From JAHBVH01 sp034432375 (GTDB lineage Bacteria; Chloroflexota; Anaerolineae; Caldilineales; Caldilineaceae): 64,000 nt of DNA. The DNA lies in contig DAOUCA010000193.1 in assembly GCA_034432375.1 (NCBI GenBank), positions 48,235 to 112,234 on the forward strand, in the 5' to 3' direction. The notes beneath the pieces were generated by a model. The model made no database searches. It had not been told where the DNA came from and was given only the letters and a program-made list of their open reading frames with translations. Below, piece after piece: positions 33,897 to 43,516 of this stretch; the first letter of the stretch is position 1, and every line of letters starts with the position of its first letter. A program made the translations under genes and the position numbers.

Positions 33897-35033
33897 ATGA
33901 CTGTAGCTGAAGGGGCCATTGTTGCCCCACCCGTCCAGCGTGTGGAATCTAATAAACTGGCACGTGCCACGCAATGGCAGTTAATCCGTTGGCGCTTTAT
34001 GAGCCACCGCGTCGCTGTGTTGTCGCTCATTGTTATCACACTTTTATATCTCGTGATTCTCTTTGCCGAGTTTGTCGCCCCCTATGATCCCAGCCACTAC
34101 GATGTGACGTTGACATTGGCACCGCCGCAGCGTATCCACTTTAGCGAGGATGGGCAGTTTCAATGGCGACCCTTTGTCTATGGCTATACCTCCAAAATGG
34201 ATATGGCCACCTTTCGCACCACCTATGAGATAGATACCACGAAAAAATATCCCCTATATTTCTTTGTGGAGGGCGACCCGTACAAACTTTGGGGACTCTT
34301 CCCTAACAATCGCCATCTCTTTGGTACACAGGAGGGTACCTTCTTTCTCTTTGGAAGCGATGAAAAGGGTAATGATCTGCTCTCGCGTATCATCCACGGT
34401 GGACGTATCTCCCTTTCGGTCGGGCTCTTGGGCATTGCAATCAGCTTTTTGATCGGCGTGACCATTGGCGGAATCTCTGGCTATTTTGGCGGCGTGGTCG
34501 ATGTGGCGATCCAACGTCTGATCGAGTTTATTCGCTCGGTGCCAACATTGCCTCTCTGGATGGCGCTCAGTGTAGCGTTGCCAGCCAACTGGTCTATTGT
34601 GCAGGTTTACTTTGGGATTGTTGTGATCCTTTCACTGGTTGGCTGGACTGGACTGGCCCGGGTGGTCCGTGGGAAATTCATGGCGCTGCGCGAAGAAGAG
34701 TATATTATGGCGGCAGCGCTCAATGGGTCGAATGAACGGCGGATTATCTTTAAGCATATGTTGCCTTCCTTCACCAGCCATATCATTGCCTCGCTCACGC
34801 TCAGCGTACCGGACATGATTTTGGGCGAAACCGCACTGAGTTTTATTGGTCTTGGGTTACAGCCACCAGCGATCAGTTGGGGCGTATTGTTACAGGATGC
34901 CCAACATATTCGGGTGATGGCCGATGCACCGTGGTTGCTCATCCCCGGTCTTTTCATTGTGATCACAATTCTCTGTTTTAACTTTGTAGGCGATGGGCTG
35001 CGCGATGCTGCCGATCCCTATGCCGCGATTTAA
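33897..35033 (+). CDS. ABC transporter permease, OppC type, long periplasmic insert
   Basis: Protein of 378 residues, longer than the usual ~300 because of a ~100-residue outward loop after helix 1 (APPQRIHFSEDGQFQWRPFV to FVEGDPYKLWGLFPNNRHLFG). GSDEKGNDLLSRIIHGGRIS is the family signature and EEYIMAAALNGSNERRIIFKHMLPS the EAA loop. AAGGA lies before the ATG. The extended loop is seen in oligosaccharide-type Opp systems and may contact the binding protein (inference). Confidence 0.92.
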   Translation: MTVAEGAIVAPPVQRVESNKLARATQWQLIRWRFMSHRVAVLSLIVITLLYLVILFAEFVAPYDPSHYDVTLTLAPPQRIHFSEDGQFQWRPFVYGYTSKMDMATFRTTYEIDTTKKYPLYFFVEGDPYKLWGLFPNNRHLFGTQEGTFFLFGSDEKGNDLLSRIIHGGRISLSVGLLGIAISFLIGVTIGGISGYFGGVVDVAIQRLIEFIRSVPTLPLWMALSVALPANWSIVQVYFGIVVILSLVGWTGLARVVRGKFMALREEEYIMAAALNGSNERRIIFKHMLPSFTSHIIASLTLSVPDMILGETALSFIGLGLQPPAISWGVLLQDAQHIRVMADAPWLLIPGLFIVITILCFNFVGDGLRDAADPYAAI

Positions 35034-35040
35034 GGGAGTA

Positions 35041-35100
35041 AAGCGGTAGATAGGGAAACAGGGAAACAAGTAGAGGGGGAAATAAGTAGATGGGTAAAGG
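35041..35100. repeat. Purine-rich tandem repeat between oppC- and oppD-type genes
   Basis: Repeats of GGGAAACA and AAGTAGA-type units fill the gap before the OppD-type gene. Same style as the intergenic repeats at 28197 and 42425, though without a clear complementary arm. Confidence 0.6.
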
Positions 35101-35142
35101 CTATACCTGTTGCTCTCTCACGGCGCCAGCCAAAGGATTTTG

Positions 35143-36135
35143 ATGAAAGACGATCTACTGCTAGAGGTAAATAATTTATCGACGCACTTCTTCTCGCGTG
35201 AGGGGATTTTGGCCGCCGTTGATGGCGTCAGCTTTTCGATTCGTCCTGGCGAAGCGTTGGGTGTGGCGGGCGAAAGTGGCTGTGGTAAAAGTGTCACCGC
35301 CCAGTCGATCCTGCGCATTGTGCCCGAGCACGGCAAGATTGTCGACGGCGAGATCCTGCTCCATCAGAATGGCACGATCACCGATTTGGTCACGCTGGAT
35401 TGGAAGGGCAGCGCAATCCGCAAAATCCGCGGGGAAGTGATCTCGATGGTCTTTCAGGAGCCAATGTCGGCCTTTAGCATGGTCTACACCATCGGCAATC
35501 AGATCAGCGAGGTGATCCGGCTGCATCAACAATGTAGTGAGCGTGAGGCCCGGGAGCGAACGATTGAGATCCTGCGCCGCGTTGGTATGCCCAAGCCAGA
35601 GCAGACGATCGACGCCTATCCCTTTGCGCTTAGTGGTGGCATGCGCCAGCGGGCCATGATTGCCATGGCGCTCTCCTGCCATCCCAGCTTACTGATCGCT
35701 GATGAGCCAACGACCGCGGTCGATGTGACCATCCAAGCGCAGGTCCTCGAATTGATGAAAGAGTTACAGCGGGAATTGGGTATGGCGCTCATGGTGATCA
35801 CGCATGACCTTGCAGTCATCTCGGAACTCTGTGACCGCGTTATGATCATGTACTTGGGTCGCGATGTGGAAAGCGCGTCGGCCAAGGAGCTTTTCAGCAA
35901 CCCCAAACACCCCTATACGATCGGACTTTTGCGTTCCGTGCCTGAGCTGGGCGAAGGCAAGACGCAAGTGATCGATCCGATCGACGGCTCGGTCCCCAGC
36001 CCCTATGATCGACCACAAGGTTGCCATTTTCATACCCGCTGCCCCGATTTTATGGCTGGTATCTGTGATGTTAGCTATCCACCACAGGTAGAGGTAAGCC
36101 CGGGACACAAAGTGCGTTGCCATTTGTATATATAA
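35143..36135 (+). CDS. ABC transporter ATPase, OppD type
   Basis: Protein of 330 residues from the ATG at 35143, 5 bases after AAAGGA. Walker A GESGCGKS, Q-loop MVFQEPMSAF, signature LSGGMRQR, Walker B LLIADEPTTAVDVT and switch His in VITHDLAV are complete. The C-terminal oligopeptide-transport motif (RPQGCHFHTRCPDFMAGICD) has the cysteines seen in the OppD/F tail. It energises the permeases upstream and could also serve the two ATPase-less permease pairs at 5.1-7.0 and 42.5-44.4 kb. Confidence 0.93.
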   Translation: MKDDLLLEVNNLSTHFFSREGILAAVDGVSFSIRPGEALGVAGESGCGKSVTAQSILRIVPEHGKIVDGEILLHQNGTITDLVTLDWKGSAIRKIRGEVISMVFQEPMSAFSMVYTIGNQISEVIRLHQQCSEREARERTIEILRRVGMPKPEQTIDAYPFALSGGMRQRAMIAMALSCHPSLLIADEPTTAVDVTIQAQVLELMKELQRELGMALMVITHDLAVISELCDRVMIMYLGRDVESASAKELFSNPKHPYTIGLLRSVPELGEGKTQVIDPIDGSVPSPYDRPQGCHFHTRCPDFMAGICDVSYPPQVEVSPGHKVRCHLYI

Positions 36136-36188
36136 ACCTTATATCTTTCGTGGGCACGAACGATCGGGCACCTACGAAAAATATGGAA

Positions 36189-36251
36189 TCAGTAGATCGC
36201 AACGCTCGGCGGCTGAGCATGTCGAAGCCAGAGCGCGTTGCGGTCTACTGA
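36189..36251. repeat. Constant-core hairpin (locus 3)
   Basis: The arm TCAGTAGATCGCAACGCTC (36189..36207) pairs imperfectly with 36231..36251. The loop carries GGCTGAGCATGTCGAAGCC, one base from the core at 52491 and 62867. It fills the gap between the two ATPase genes. Confidence 0.75.
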
Positions 36252-36266
36252 GAATGAATCGATCTT

Positions 36267-37334
36267 ATGCCAAACAATGTTCCAGTGATTGAAGTAAGAA
36301 ATCTCAAAAAGTACTATCCCATTGTCCGTGGTTTCCTGCGCCGTACGGTTGGTCAGGTCAAGGCGGTCAACGACGTCAGCTTTAGTGTGGCCCGTGGTGA
36401 AACGCTGGCATTGGTTGGTGAAAGTGGCTGCGGTAAGACAACGACCGGTCGTTGTGTTGTGCGCGCGGTGGAGCCGACGGCAGGGCAGGTGCTGTTTCAC
36501 AAGGATGCAGGGGATGAAGTCATGGACTTCACGGCGTTGGAACGGAAACGGTTGCGCTACGAGCAACGGTTCATGGGAATGATCTTTCAAGATCCCTACT
36601 CATCGCTCAATCCACGCATGACCGTGCAGGAGAGCATTAGCGAACCCTTCGTGACTCGAAATTTAGTCAAGAGCCGGCGTGCCTTAGAAGAACAGGTGGC
36701 CGCCTTGCTCACCAGCGTACGCCTTGATCCCGATTATATGTATCGTTACCCCCATGCCTTTAGTGGCGGACAACGCCAACGGATCGCAATCGCGCGTGCC
36801 TTGGCATTAAACCCCCAATTTATTGTAGCCGATGAACCGGTCTCGGCGCTCGATGTCTCAGTGCAGGCCCAAATTCTGAGTCTTCTCAAAGAGTTGCAGG
36901 CGGACAAGGGCTTAACCTATCTCTTCATCACGCACAATTTAGCCGTGGTTGAATATATTAGCGATCGTGTGGCGGTGATGTATGTAGGTCAAATTGTCGA
37001 AGTTGGTGAGACGGCGACGCTCTTTGCACGACCGCGACACCCCTATACCGAGGCATTGCTCTCTGCTGTGCCGGTGATTGAAACGGATGGTGCTGGCCGC
37101 AGGCGTGAACGAATTCTGTTGGAAGGGGATGTCGCCGATCCGGCGCACGTTCCTGCCGGTTGTAGCTTTCATCCGCGCTGCCCTTATGTGCAGCCGATCT
37201 GTCGAACCGAAGAGCCACCGCTCTTGGATATCTCTGCCGCTGACGAGCCATCCCACTTCGCCCGCTGTCACTTTGCTGATGAGCTTCAACTGCGCGGGGT
37301 ACAACGGCGTAGCGTACCCCTTATATCATCGTGA
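36267..37334 (+). CDS. ABC transporter ATPase, OppF type
   Basis: Protein of 355 residues. Walker A GESGCGKT, Q-loop MIFQDPYSSLNP, signature FSGGQRQR, Walker B FIVADEPVSALDVS and switch His in ITHNLAV are present, with the RCPYVQPICRTEEPPL tail. Partner of the OppD-type ATPase upstream. Start ATG at 36267 lacks a strong ribosome site. Confidence 0.93.
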   Translation: MPNNVPVIEVRNLKKYYPIVRGFLRRTVGQVKAVNDVSFSVARGETLALVGESGCGKTTTGRCVVRAVEPTAGQVLFHKDAGDEVMDFTALERKRLRYEQRFMGMIFQDPYSSLNPRMTVQESISEPFVTRNLVKSRRALEEQVAALLTSVRLDPDYMYRYPHAFSGGQRQRIAIARALALNPQFIVADEPVSALDVSVQAQILSLLKELQADKGLTYLFITHNLAVVEYISDRVAVMYVGQIVEVGETATLFARPRHPYTEALLSAVPVIETDGAGRRRERILLEGDVADPAHVPAGCSFHPRCPYVQPICRTEEPPLLDISAADEPSHFARCHFADELQLRGVQRRSVPLISS

Positions 37335-37395
37335 TGGCTGCATCCGGGGTGAATAAATTCTGCTGTGGCTAATTCATCAAAAGGTCCATACACCT

Positions 37396-37482
37396 AATAG
37401 AAAAATCCTTAAAAGTCATACAGCTTCTCTCGTGTAAAAGCAATCCCGAAAGGTATGACTTTTAAATGATTAGTCTATAAGC
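37396..37482 (+). promoter_or_regulatory. Conserved 87-nt leader element (copy 1)
   Basis: Shares nearly its whole length with 46686..46773, including TCGTGTAAAAG and the 26 bases that begin GATGACTTTTAAATG in copy 2 (TATGACTTTTAAATG here) and run to TAGTCTATAAGC. The arms TTAAAAGTCATAC (37409..37421) and complement (37453..37465) pair perfectly. It lies 126 bases before the binding-protein start. Could be a structured leader, a shared operator region or a small mobile repeat. The rest of the 37335-37607 gap shows no ORF. Confidence 0.6.
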
Positions 37483-37607
37483 GTCTATCATAGAAGGAGG
37501 TAGCTATGTAAGAGGATGACGACAACCCACTCGATGAGTATTCCGCATACGTAAAGTATACCCCTTGCTATCTATCCGCTGTTGGTTTATAAAAAGGAGC
37601 TTTGTCC

Positions 37608-39728
37608 GTGAAAACCAAAGGGATTTCTACCTTACTCTCACTCCTATTAGTGCTGTCAATGTTGTTAGCTGCCTGCGGCGGTGGCGCGCCGGCTGCACCA
37701 GCCGAAGAAGCTGCCCCTGCGGGTGACGCGGCTGCAACCGCCGCGCCGGATGAAGATGCGGCCGCAGAGAGCTCTACCGCAAGTGCTGCTGAGGGCTTGC
37801 TCGCCAGCCCACCGGCAGACGCTGGCGAACGTGAAGTGCAGCAGATCACCTACAATTCACCTGCCGATTACGAAGCCGCAACCGGTAGCACATTGGGCGA
37901 CTATCAAGAATCACCCATGTTGGCGGAACAAGTGGCGGCTGGCACATTACCAGCCGTGGCCGAACGCCTGCCCGTTGAACCAATTGTCGAGCAGCCGGAA
38001 GAAGGCATCGGCACCTATGGCGATTCCTTGCGCATGAACATCACCGGCCAAAATACGATCCGCTCTGCCGAGGCTGGCTACTTCAACTACGAATCGCTGA
38101 CCGTGCACAATCCTCAGGCGGAAATCGTGCCGAGCGTCGCCCAATCCTGGGCGTGGAATGACGACTATACATCGCTAACGCTGCATCTGCGCGAAGGCAT
38201 CAAGTGGAGCGATGGCGAGCCTTTCACCGCCGAAGATATTCTCTTCTGGTGGGAAGCGACGATCCTCAATGATGAATTATCGCCCGCCAAACCTTCGCTG
38301 TTGACCCGCGGTGGCGAACTAGCGGAGTTCACCAAAGTCGATGATTATACGATCACCTTTGCCTTCGCCGAACCCTATGCCCTCTTTACAACATACCTGG
38401 GCAGTTGGGGGTTCCCGCGCACCGACCTCGTCAGCCGTCCGAAACATTACCTCTCCCAATTCCATCCTGATTATGGGGACATGACCGAGATCGAAGCCGG
38501 CATGGCCGCCGGCGGTTTCGATACGTGGGTCGATTACTTTAAGCAAATGGCCGACTTTGACAATCCCGATAAGCCTTCTATCTCGCCGTGGATTCCCGAT
38601 GCGTGGCCACCCGAGCAGATTCAGACTTACCACCGCAACCCCTACTACTGGAAGGTTGACACAGCAGGCAACCAGTTGCCGTATATTGACGAATTGCGCA
38701 CAGTCCGCGTCGCCGATGCCGAAGCCACGCTGCTCAAGACCATTGCCGGCGACTTTGACTTTGTACGCATCTCTTCGTTAGGCGGCACGGCCAACCTGCC
38801 GGTGTTGAGCGATAACAAGGAGAGTGGCGGTTATCGCTTCTCCTATGCCAATTGGATGCCCAACTCCTTTGCCAATATCATGTTTAACTACACGACGGAA
38901 GACGCGACAAAACATGACCTCTACAACAATGTCGATTTCCGCCGAGCGCTCTCTGTGGCGATTAACCGCGCTGAGATTCTGGCCCTGATCTACAAAGGTG
39001 GTGTCTTTGCATCGCAGGTCGCTCCGGCCCGTGGCGAACCCTATCATGGCGAGTCCGAACTCTTCCAGACCTTTGCCCAATTTGACCCCGATTTGGCCAA
39101 TAAAATGCTCGACGAGATTGGCATGACTGAGCGGGGTAGCGATGGCTATCGCTTGGCACCGAATGGTGAAGCGTTGGTGCTTAACATCTCTGCCACCACG
39201 GCTTGGCCCCCGGAAACTGCCGAAGTGATGGAATTGGTGCGTGGCTACTGGGACAAAGTTGGCATCAATGCCACCGTCCGCCCAGAAGCCGGTGAACTGT
39301 GGACTTCGCGCCACAATGCCGGTGAACATGACCTATCTGCCCGTGGTGCACACTTTGGCGGTGGCCCCGTCCACCCAACGCTCAACTCCAACACCTTTGC
39401 CCTGAGCGGCTGGCAGTGGGCACCCGATTGGGCGCTCTGGTTGGATACCAATGGCGAACAGGGTGTCGAACCACCGGATGATGTCAAGAAGCTGCGCGAG
39501 ATCCGCGAAGCGATTCTGAGTGAACCCGACGAGGCCAAACGCAACGAAATGATGCAAGAGGTCTTCGAGATTCAAATGAATAATCTCTGGTCGATTGGCC
39601 TGATCGTCGATGATCCGCGCTTTGGTCAACTGGCCATCGTGAACAATCGCCTGCGCAATGTGCCGACGCAGTCGATCTCGGGTGAATGGTACCCCCATTT
39701 GCCAGAGTCGTGGTTTGTACAGGAGTAG
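37608..39728 (+). CDS. ABC transporter substrate-binding lipoprotein, family 5 (large)
   Basis: About 706 residues from the GTG at 37608, 8 bases after AAGGAG; a TTG at 37602 is too close to it. The signal ends MLLAACGGG (lipobox), followed by an acidic Ala-rich linker. Family-5 features include LTLHLREGIKWSDGEPFTAEDILFWWEA and FRRALSVAINRAEI. It is longer than usual (~550) because of an N-terminal insert and a long C-lobe, like those of binding proteins for larger oligosaccharides. It should feed the OppBCDF genes just upstream. Confidence 0.92.
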   Translation: MKTKGISTLLSLLLVLSMLLAACGGGAPAAPAEEAAPAGDAAATAAPDEDAAAESSTASAAEGLLASPPADAGEREVQQITYNSPADYEAATGSTLGDYQESPMLAEQVAAGTLPAVAERLPVEPIVEQPEEGIGTYGDSLRMNITGQNTIRSAEAGYFNYESLTVHNPQAEIVPSVAQSWAWNDDYTSLTLHLREGIKWSDGEPFTAEDILFWWEATILNDELSPAKPSLLTRGGELAEFTKVDDYTITFAFAEPYALFTTYLGSWGFPRTDLVSRPKHYLSQFHPDYGDMTEIEAGMAAGGFDTWVDYFKQMADFDNPDKPSISPWIPDAWPPEQIQTYHRNPYYWKVDTAGNQLPYIDELRTVRVADAEATLLKTIAGDFDFVRISSLGGTANLPVLSDNKESGGYRFSYANWMPNSFANIMFNYTTEDATKHDLYNNVDFRRALSVAINRAEILALIYKGGVFASQVAPARGEPYHGESELFQTFAQFDPDLANKMLDEIGMTERGSDGYRLAPNGEALVLNISATTAWPPETAEVMELVRGYWDKVGINATVRPEAGELWTSRHNAGEHDLSARGAHFGGGPVHPTLNSNTFALSGWQWAPDWALWLDTNGEQGVEPPDDVKKLREIREAILSEPDEAKRNEMMQEVFEIQMNNLWSIGLIVDDPRFGQLAIVNNRLRNVPTQSISGEWYPHLPESWFVQE

Positions 39729-39730
39729 AT

Positions 39731-39782
39731 CTATTTGATTTCGTAGGGACATGGTATACCATGTCCCTACGAAATCAAATAG
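39731..39782. repeat. Perfect 52-bp palindrome
   Basis: 26 bases beginning CTATTTGATTTCGTAGGGAC are followed immediately by their exact complement, with no loop. It lies 2 bases after the binding-protein stop. It would act as a terminator-like or stabilising hairpin in RNA and a cruciform in DNA. Confidence 0.9.
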
Positions 39783-39818
39783 CAATGTCTTGAATCCAGA
39801 AGGTGAACAGGAGGCAAT

Positions 39819-40622
39819 ATGTCGGATCTATCAACTGCTCTGCCAGCCAACCCCAAAGTCCTCGTCACCGGTGCCAGTGGCTTAATCGGCGGTATGACCA
39901 TCAAGGCGTTGGGGGACAAGTATGCCTTTAGCGCGCTCAACCGCAGCTTTGTTCCAGGCATCCCCTGTACGCAAGCCGATATCAATGATTTCGATGCGAT
40001 TAAACCCGCTTTTCAAGGCATGGATATGGTGCTTCATCTCTCCGCCGAGACCAAAGATCTGATGAATTGGGAGAAGATCCTATCGACCACCATTGCGGGC
40101 ACCGTTAATGTCTTTCGCGCAGCGCAAGAGGCAGGGGTCAAACGAATCGTCTTTGGCAGCACTGGCGGCACGATGTGTGGCTATGAGTACGATGACACTT
40201 TGCCCTATGGCAAGCTTGCCGCCGGTAAGTATGACGAAGTGGGCGATAGCTGGCCCATGATCACCCATCATGACCTGCCCCGCCCCGATGCCCCCTACTC
40301 AATTGGCAAACTCTTTGGCGAAGCAACCGGTCGCTGGTTTGCCGACTATTACGGCATGTCGGTGCTCTGTATTCGGATTGGCGCAACGCTGGATACCAAT
40401 CAGCCCAAACTGTTGCGTCACTTTCCCGGCTTTCTGGCCCACGAGGATCTGATCCAGATGATCGACAAATGTCTCGCCGCCCCTATGTCGCTCAAATTCG
40501 ATATCTTTGATGCCATCTCGGAGAACAAATATCGCTGGCGCGATACGAGCCATGCCAAAGCGCTGCTCGGCTGGCAACCAACCGGTTCGGCGGATCATTC
40601 TAATCCCGATGACTATCGTTGA
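39819..40622 (+). CDS. NAD-dependent SDR, uronate-dehydrogenase-like
   Basis: Protein of 267 residues with AGGAGG before the ATG. KVLVTGASGLIGGM is the NAD Rossmann motif and PYSIGKLFGEATGRWF holds the catalytic Tyr-x-x-x-Lys. The end (RIGATL, LAHEDLIQMI, ISENKYRWRDTSHAKALLGWQP) has the pattern of uronate dehydrogenases, which oxidise galacturonate or glucuronate to the aldarolactone. It could also be a related epimerase. It sits between the two binding-protein genes. Confidence 0.75.
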   Translation: MSDLSTALPANPKVLVTGASGLIGGMTIKALGDKYAFSALNRSFVPGIPCTQADINDFDAIKPAFQGMDMVLHLSAETKDLMNWEKILSTTIAGTVNVFRAAQEAGVKRIVFGSTGGTMCGYEYDDTLPYGKLAAGKYDEVGDSWPMITHHDLPRPDAPYSIGKLFGEATGRWFADYYGMSVLCIRIGATLDTNQPKLLRHFPGFLAHEDLIQMIDKCLAAPMSLKFDIFDAISENKYRWRDTSHAKALLGWQPTGSADHSNPDDYR

Positions 40623-40679
40623 GTAATCGCAATTACCAAAATGGTTTCATAATCTGTAGGCAAAACAGAAGGAGCAAGT

Positions 40680-42419
40680 ATGTTCGCAAAGTCACGATTG
40701 ATTAAACTCATGGCCGTACTGGGATTGGGGCTGTTGCTGGTCGCTTGTGCACCGGCTGCCGTTCCCGCCGGTGACAGTGCCACCGAAGCACCGGCTGCGG
40801 AAGAAGCGGCCGCCGATGTTACCACCGCAGAGGATACGCGCACGGCAATGAGTGCCGATAATAGTCCTTACATCAATCTCTGTGAAGGAGACCCGGTGGA
40901 AGGTGGCACCATTACATTGGCAATTGCCGACGACGCCATGGTCGGCCGTAATTGGCTCTCACGCGGCAGTACGAATGAATCATTCATCTTTAGCCAACTG
41001 ACCGATCTTAGCATCGATGATGCCGAAACGATCGAGCCGGATGTCGCCACCGATTGGGCAGTCTCCGATGATGGGCTGACCTACACCTACAACCTGCGCG
41101 ACGACGTGCTCTGGCACGATGGCGAACAACTCACCGCGGCCGATGTCAAATATACGATTGAAATTTTTGCCAACCCGGATTCGGGCGCAACGGTCCGCTC
41201 GGTGCTACCGCTTGATGCGATTGTCGGCTACGATGAATTTTCCGCCGGCGAGGCCGATGAAATTTCTGGTGTTGCGACCCCCTCTGACTTTCAGGTGGTG
41301 ATCACGCTCAAATCGCCCCGTGCGGATTTCCTCTATGGCATGGGTGGTATGAACCTTCAGGCCAAGCACATCTGGGAAAGCATTCCCTTTGCTGATATGC
41401 AAACCTCGCCCTATGCTCGCGAAAAAGTAGTTGGCTCGGGGCCTTTTAAGATGGGTGAATTTGAACCGGATCAATATTATATTCTAGACGCCTTTGATGA
41501 TTACTATAAAGGGCGACCACACCTCGATCAGCTGATCTTCCGCATTGGCCTCACCTCGGTGGCCTCGTGGATGCCTGGGCTGGAAGCCGGTGAAATCCAG
41601 GTCGGCAATACGGTCAACGGTCTGGATCGCGAGCGCGTAGAAGGGATCGATAGCTTGACCGTTGTTGGTGCCCCGCTGCCTGGGGCCATGGCCATCTGGC
41701 CCAATCACACCAAATTCCCCGACAAGCGCGTCCTCCAAGCGATGATGTACGCCATCGACCGCGAAGCAATCACCGAAGGAATCTATGGTCCCGGGCAGGC
41801 GTTGCCCTATGACTACGACAACGTCGACCCGAACCATACCTGGATCAGCCCCGATATCAACGATTACAACTATGATCCCGATATGGCCCGTCAGTTGTTA
41901 GAGGAAGCTGGTTGGGACTTTGATCAGACGGTGCACTTTGCCACCTACTACCAGACCGAACTTGATCGCAACATTGTTGCCGCCATGCAGCAATATTGGG
42001 CGGACGTGGGGCTGAAGGTTGACGTGGCGCACATGGATGCACCGGCTTGGGCCGCTCAGGTCTATGAAGATCCGACCTATGAATTGGCCTATGGTTGCTG
42101 TGGTATTTCGGTGCCCTTTGAATATGCCCGCTACTCCTGCGCCAACGTGCCACCGGCCGGCTTGAATGTGTCGTCTTACTGCAACGAAGAGGTCGATGCC
42201 AAGGTGCAGCAGGCGATGATCGAGCCCGATCCGGCTGCTCGTCAGCAGCTCTGGTATGAGATCAGCAAGATCACCAATGATGAAGTGCTGCACATGACCC
42301 TCTTCCAGCAGGATCGCCGTCATGCCATCAGCAAGAATGTCTGTAACTATCAGTTCCGCCAGTGGTCGAATATCGTCTGGCCGGAACGTCACCCAGAAAC
42401 GTGGTATCTGGCCCAGTAA
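40680..42419 (+). CDS. ABC transporter substrate-binding lipoprotein, family 5
   Basis: Protein of 579 residues with GAAGGAG before the ATG. The lipobox is LLLVAC, then an Ala/Glu linker. LTYTYNLRDDVLWHDGEQLTAADVKYTIE and KRVLQAMMYAIDREAI are family-5 motifs. It differs clearly from the binding protein at 37608, so the cluster handles two ligands or two sizes of one ligand. The permeases that follow belong to it. Confidence 0.92.
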   Translation: MFAKSRLIKLMAVLGLGLLLVACAPAAVPAGDSATEAPAAEEAAADVTTAEDTRTAMSADNSPYINLCEGDPVEGGTITLAIADDAMVGRNWLSRGSTNESFIFSQLTDLSIDDAETIEPDVATDWAVSDDGLTYTYNLRDDVLWHDGEQLTAADVKYTIEIFANPDSGATVRSVLPLDAIVGYDEFSAGEADEISGVATPSDFQVVITLKSPRADFLYGMGGMNLQAKHIWESIPFADMQTSPYAREKVVGSGPFKMGEFEPDQYYILDAFDDYYKGRPHLDQLIFRIGLTSVASWMPGLEAGEIQVGNTVNGLDRERVEGIDSLTVVGAPLPGAMAIWPNHTKFPDKRVLQAMMYAIDREAITEGIYGPGQALPYDYDNVDPNHTWISPDINDYNYDPDMARQLLEEAGWDFDQTVHFATYYQTELDRNIVAAMQQYWADVGLKVDVAHMDAPAWAAQVYEDPTYELAYGCCGISVPFEYARYSCANVPPAGLNVSSYCNEEVDAKVQQAMIEPDPAARQQLWYEISKITNDEVLHMTLFQQDRRHAISKNVCNYQFRQWSNIVWPERHPETWYLAQ

Positions 42420-42424
42420 AGCAG

Positions 42425-42534
42425 AGGGGATGAAGGGATGACAAGATGACAAGATGACAGCGTGAGCGATGTGGGTCGTATTTCCCCACAACACCTCTTC
42501 ATCTTGTCACCCCTGCATCCTGTCATCTTGTCAT
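42425..42534. repeat. 9-bp tandem repeats in hairpin arrangement
   Basis: GATGACAAG units on the left (42429..42460) face CATCTTGTC units on the right (42494..42533). The gap between binding protein and permease can therefore fold into a long hairpin. Confidence 0.75.
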
Positions 42535-42539
42535 AAACT

Positions 42540-43511
42540 ATGAATCAATACATCTTCCGCCGTATTCTCCAGACCTTGCCCGTCTTGTTGGGGATTACGA
42601 TCATCACCTTTACCTTTACCGAATTGGCTCCTGGCGACGCCGTTTCGGCCATGCTGTTGGAACAGCAGGGCGGGGTAGCCGACATTGATGTCGAGGCCTT
42701 GCGTGCCCGCTATGGTTTGGATCAACCAGCTCCGGTGCGCTATCTGCGCTGGATGGGTGGTCTCTTTCAGGGCAACATGGGGCTGCGCATCCGCAGCGGC
42801 GTCCCCGTCTCTGAAGATATTGCGCGCCGCCTGCCGGCCACCTTACAACTGATGTTGGCTGCCGCGCTCATCTCGATTGTGGTGGGGATTCCCTTGGGGG
42901 TACTCTCGGCGTTGCGCCAATACTCGGTGCTCGATTATTTCATGACCGGGTTTGTCTTCACCGGAATCTCAATTCCGGGCTTCTTTGCCGCGATTGTCAT
43001 GATCTACATCTTTGCCGTGCGGCTGGGTTGGTTTCCCACCGGTGGCTATGACACACCTGGCGCGGAGCTGAGCACACTGGGTACACTGCTCGACCGCCTT
43101 CATCACATGGCATTGCCGGCTCTTGTGCTGGGCATCGAGAGTACGGCGGCGATCATGCGTTACACGCGCACCAGTATGCTCGAAGTGATCCGACAGGATT
43201 ACATGATCACCGCGCGCAGCAAAGGGCTTTCGGCGTTGATGATGACGACGCGCCATGCGCTACGCAACGCACTCCTGCCGGTGATCACGATTATTGGCCT
43301 GCGGCTGCCGAGCCTCTTTGGCGGCGCGATTATCATTGAGACGATCTTTAACTGGCCAGGCATGGGCACCTTATATATGGATGGGGTCAGCACGCGCGAC
43401 TATCCCCTCATTATGAGCATGGTGCTAATTTCAGCCGTTGTGATCGTGGTGAGCAATCTGCTCACCGATCTGACCTATGCGCTGGTTGACCCGCGCGTGA
43501 GATACGAGTAG
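42540..43511 (+). CDS. ABC transporter permease, OppB type (second set)
   Basis: Protein of 323 residues. RRILQTLPVLLGITIITFTF and APGDAVSAMLLEQQGG open the OppB fold, and the EAA loop is DYMITARSKGLSALMMTTRHALRNA. It begins 120 bases after its binding protein and ends 5 bases before the OppC partner. Confidence 0.92.
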   Translation: MNQYIFRRILQTLPVLLGITIITFTFTELAPGDAVSAMLLEQQGGVADIDVEALRARYGLDQPAPVRYLRWMGGLFQGNMGLRIRSGVPVSEDIARRLPATLQLMLAAALISIVVGIPLGVLSALRQYSVLDYFMTGFVFTGISIPGFFAAIVMIYIFAVRLGWFPTGGYDTPGAELSTLGTLLDRLHHMALPALVLGIESTAAIMRYTRTSMLEVIRQDYMITARSKGLSALMMTTRHALRNALLPVITIIGLRLPSLFGGAIIIETIFNWPGMGTLYMDGVSTRDYPLIMSMVLISAVVIVVSNLLTDLTYALVDPRVRYE

Positions 43512-43516
43512 GTACT

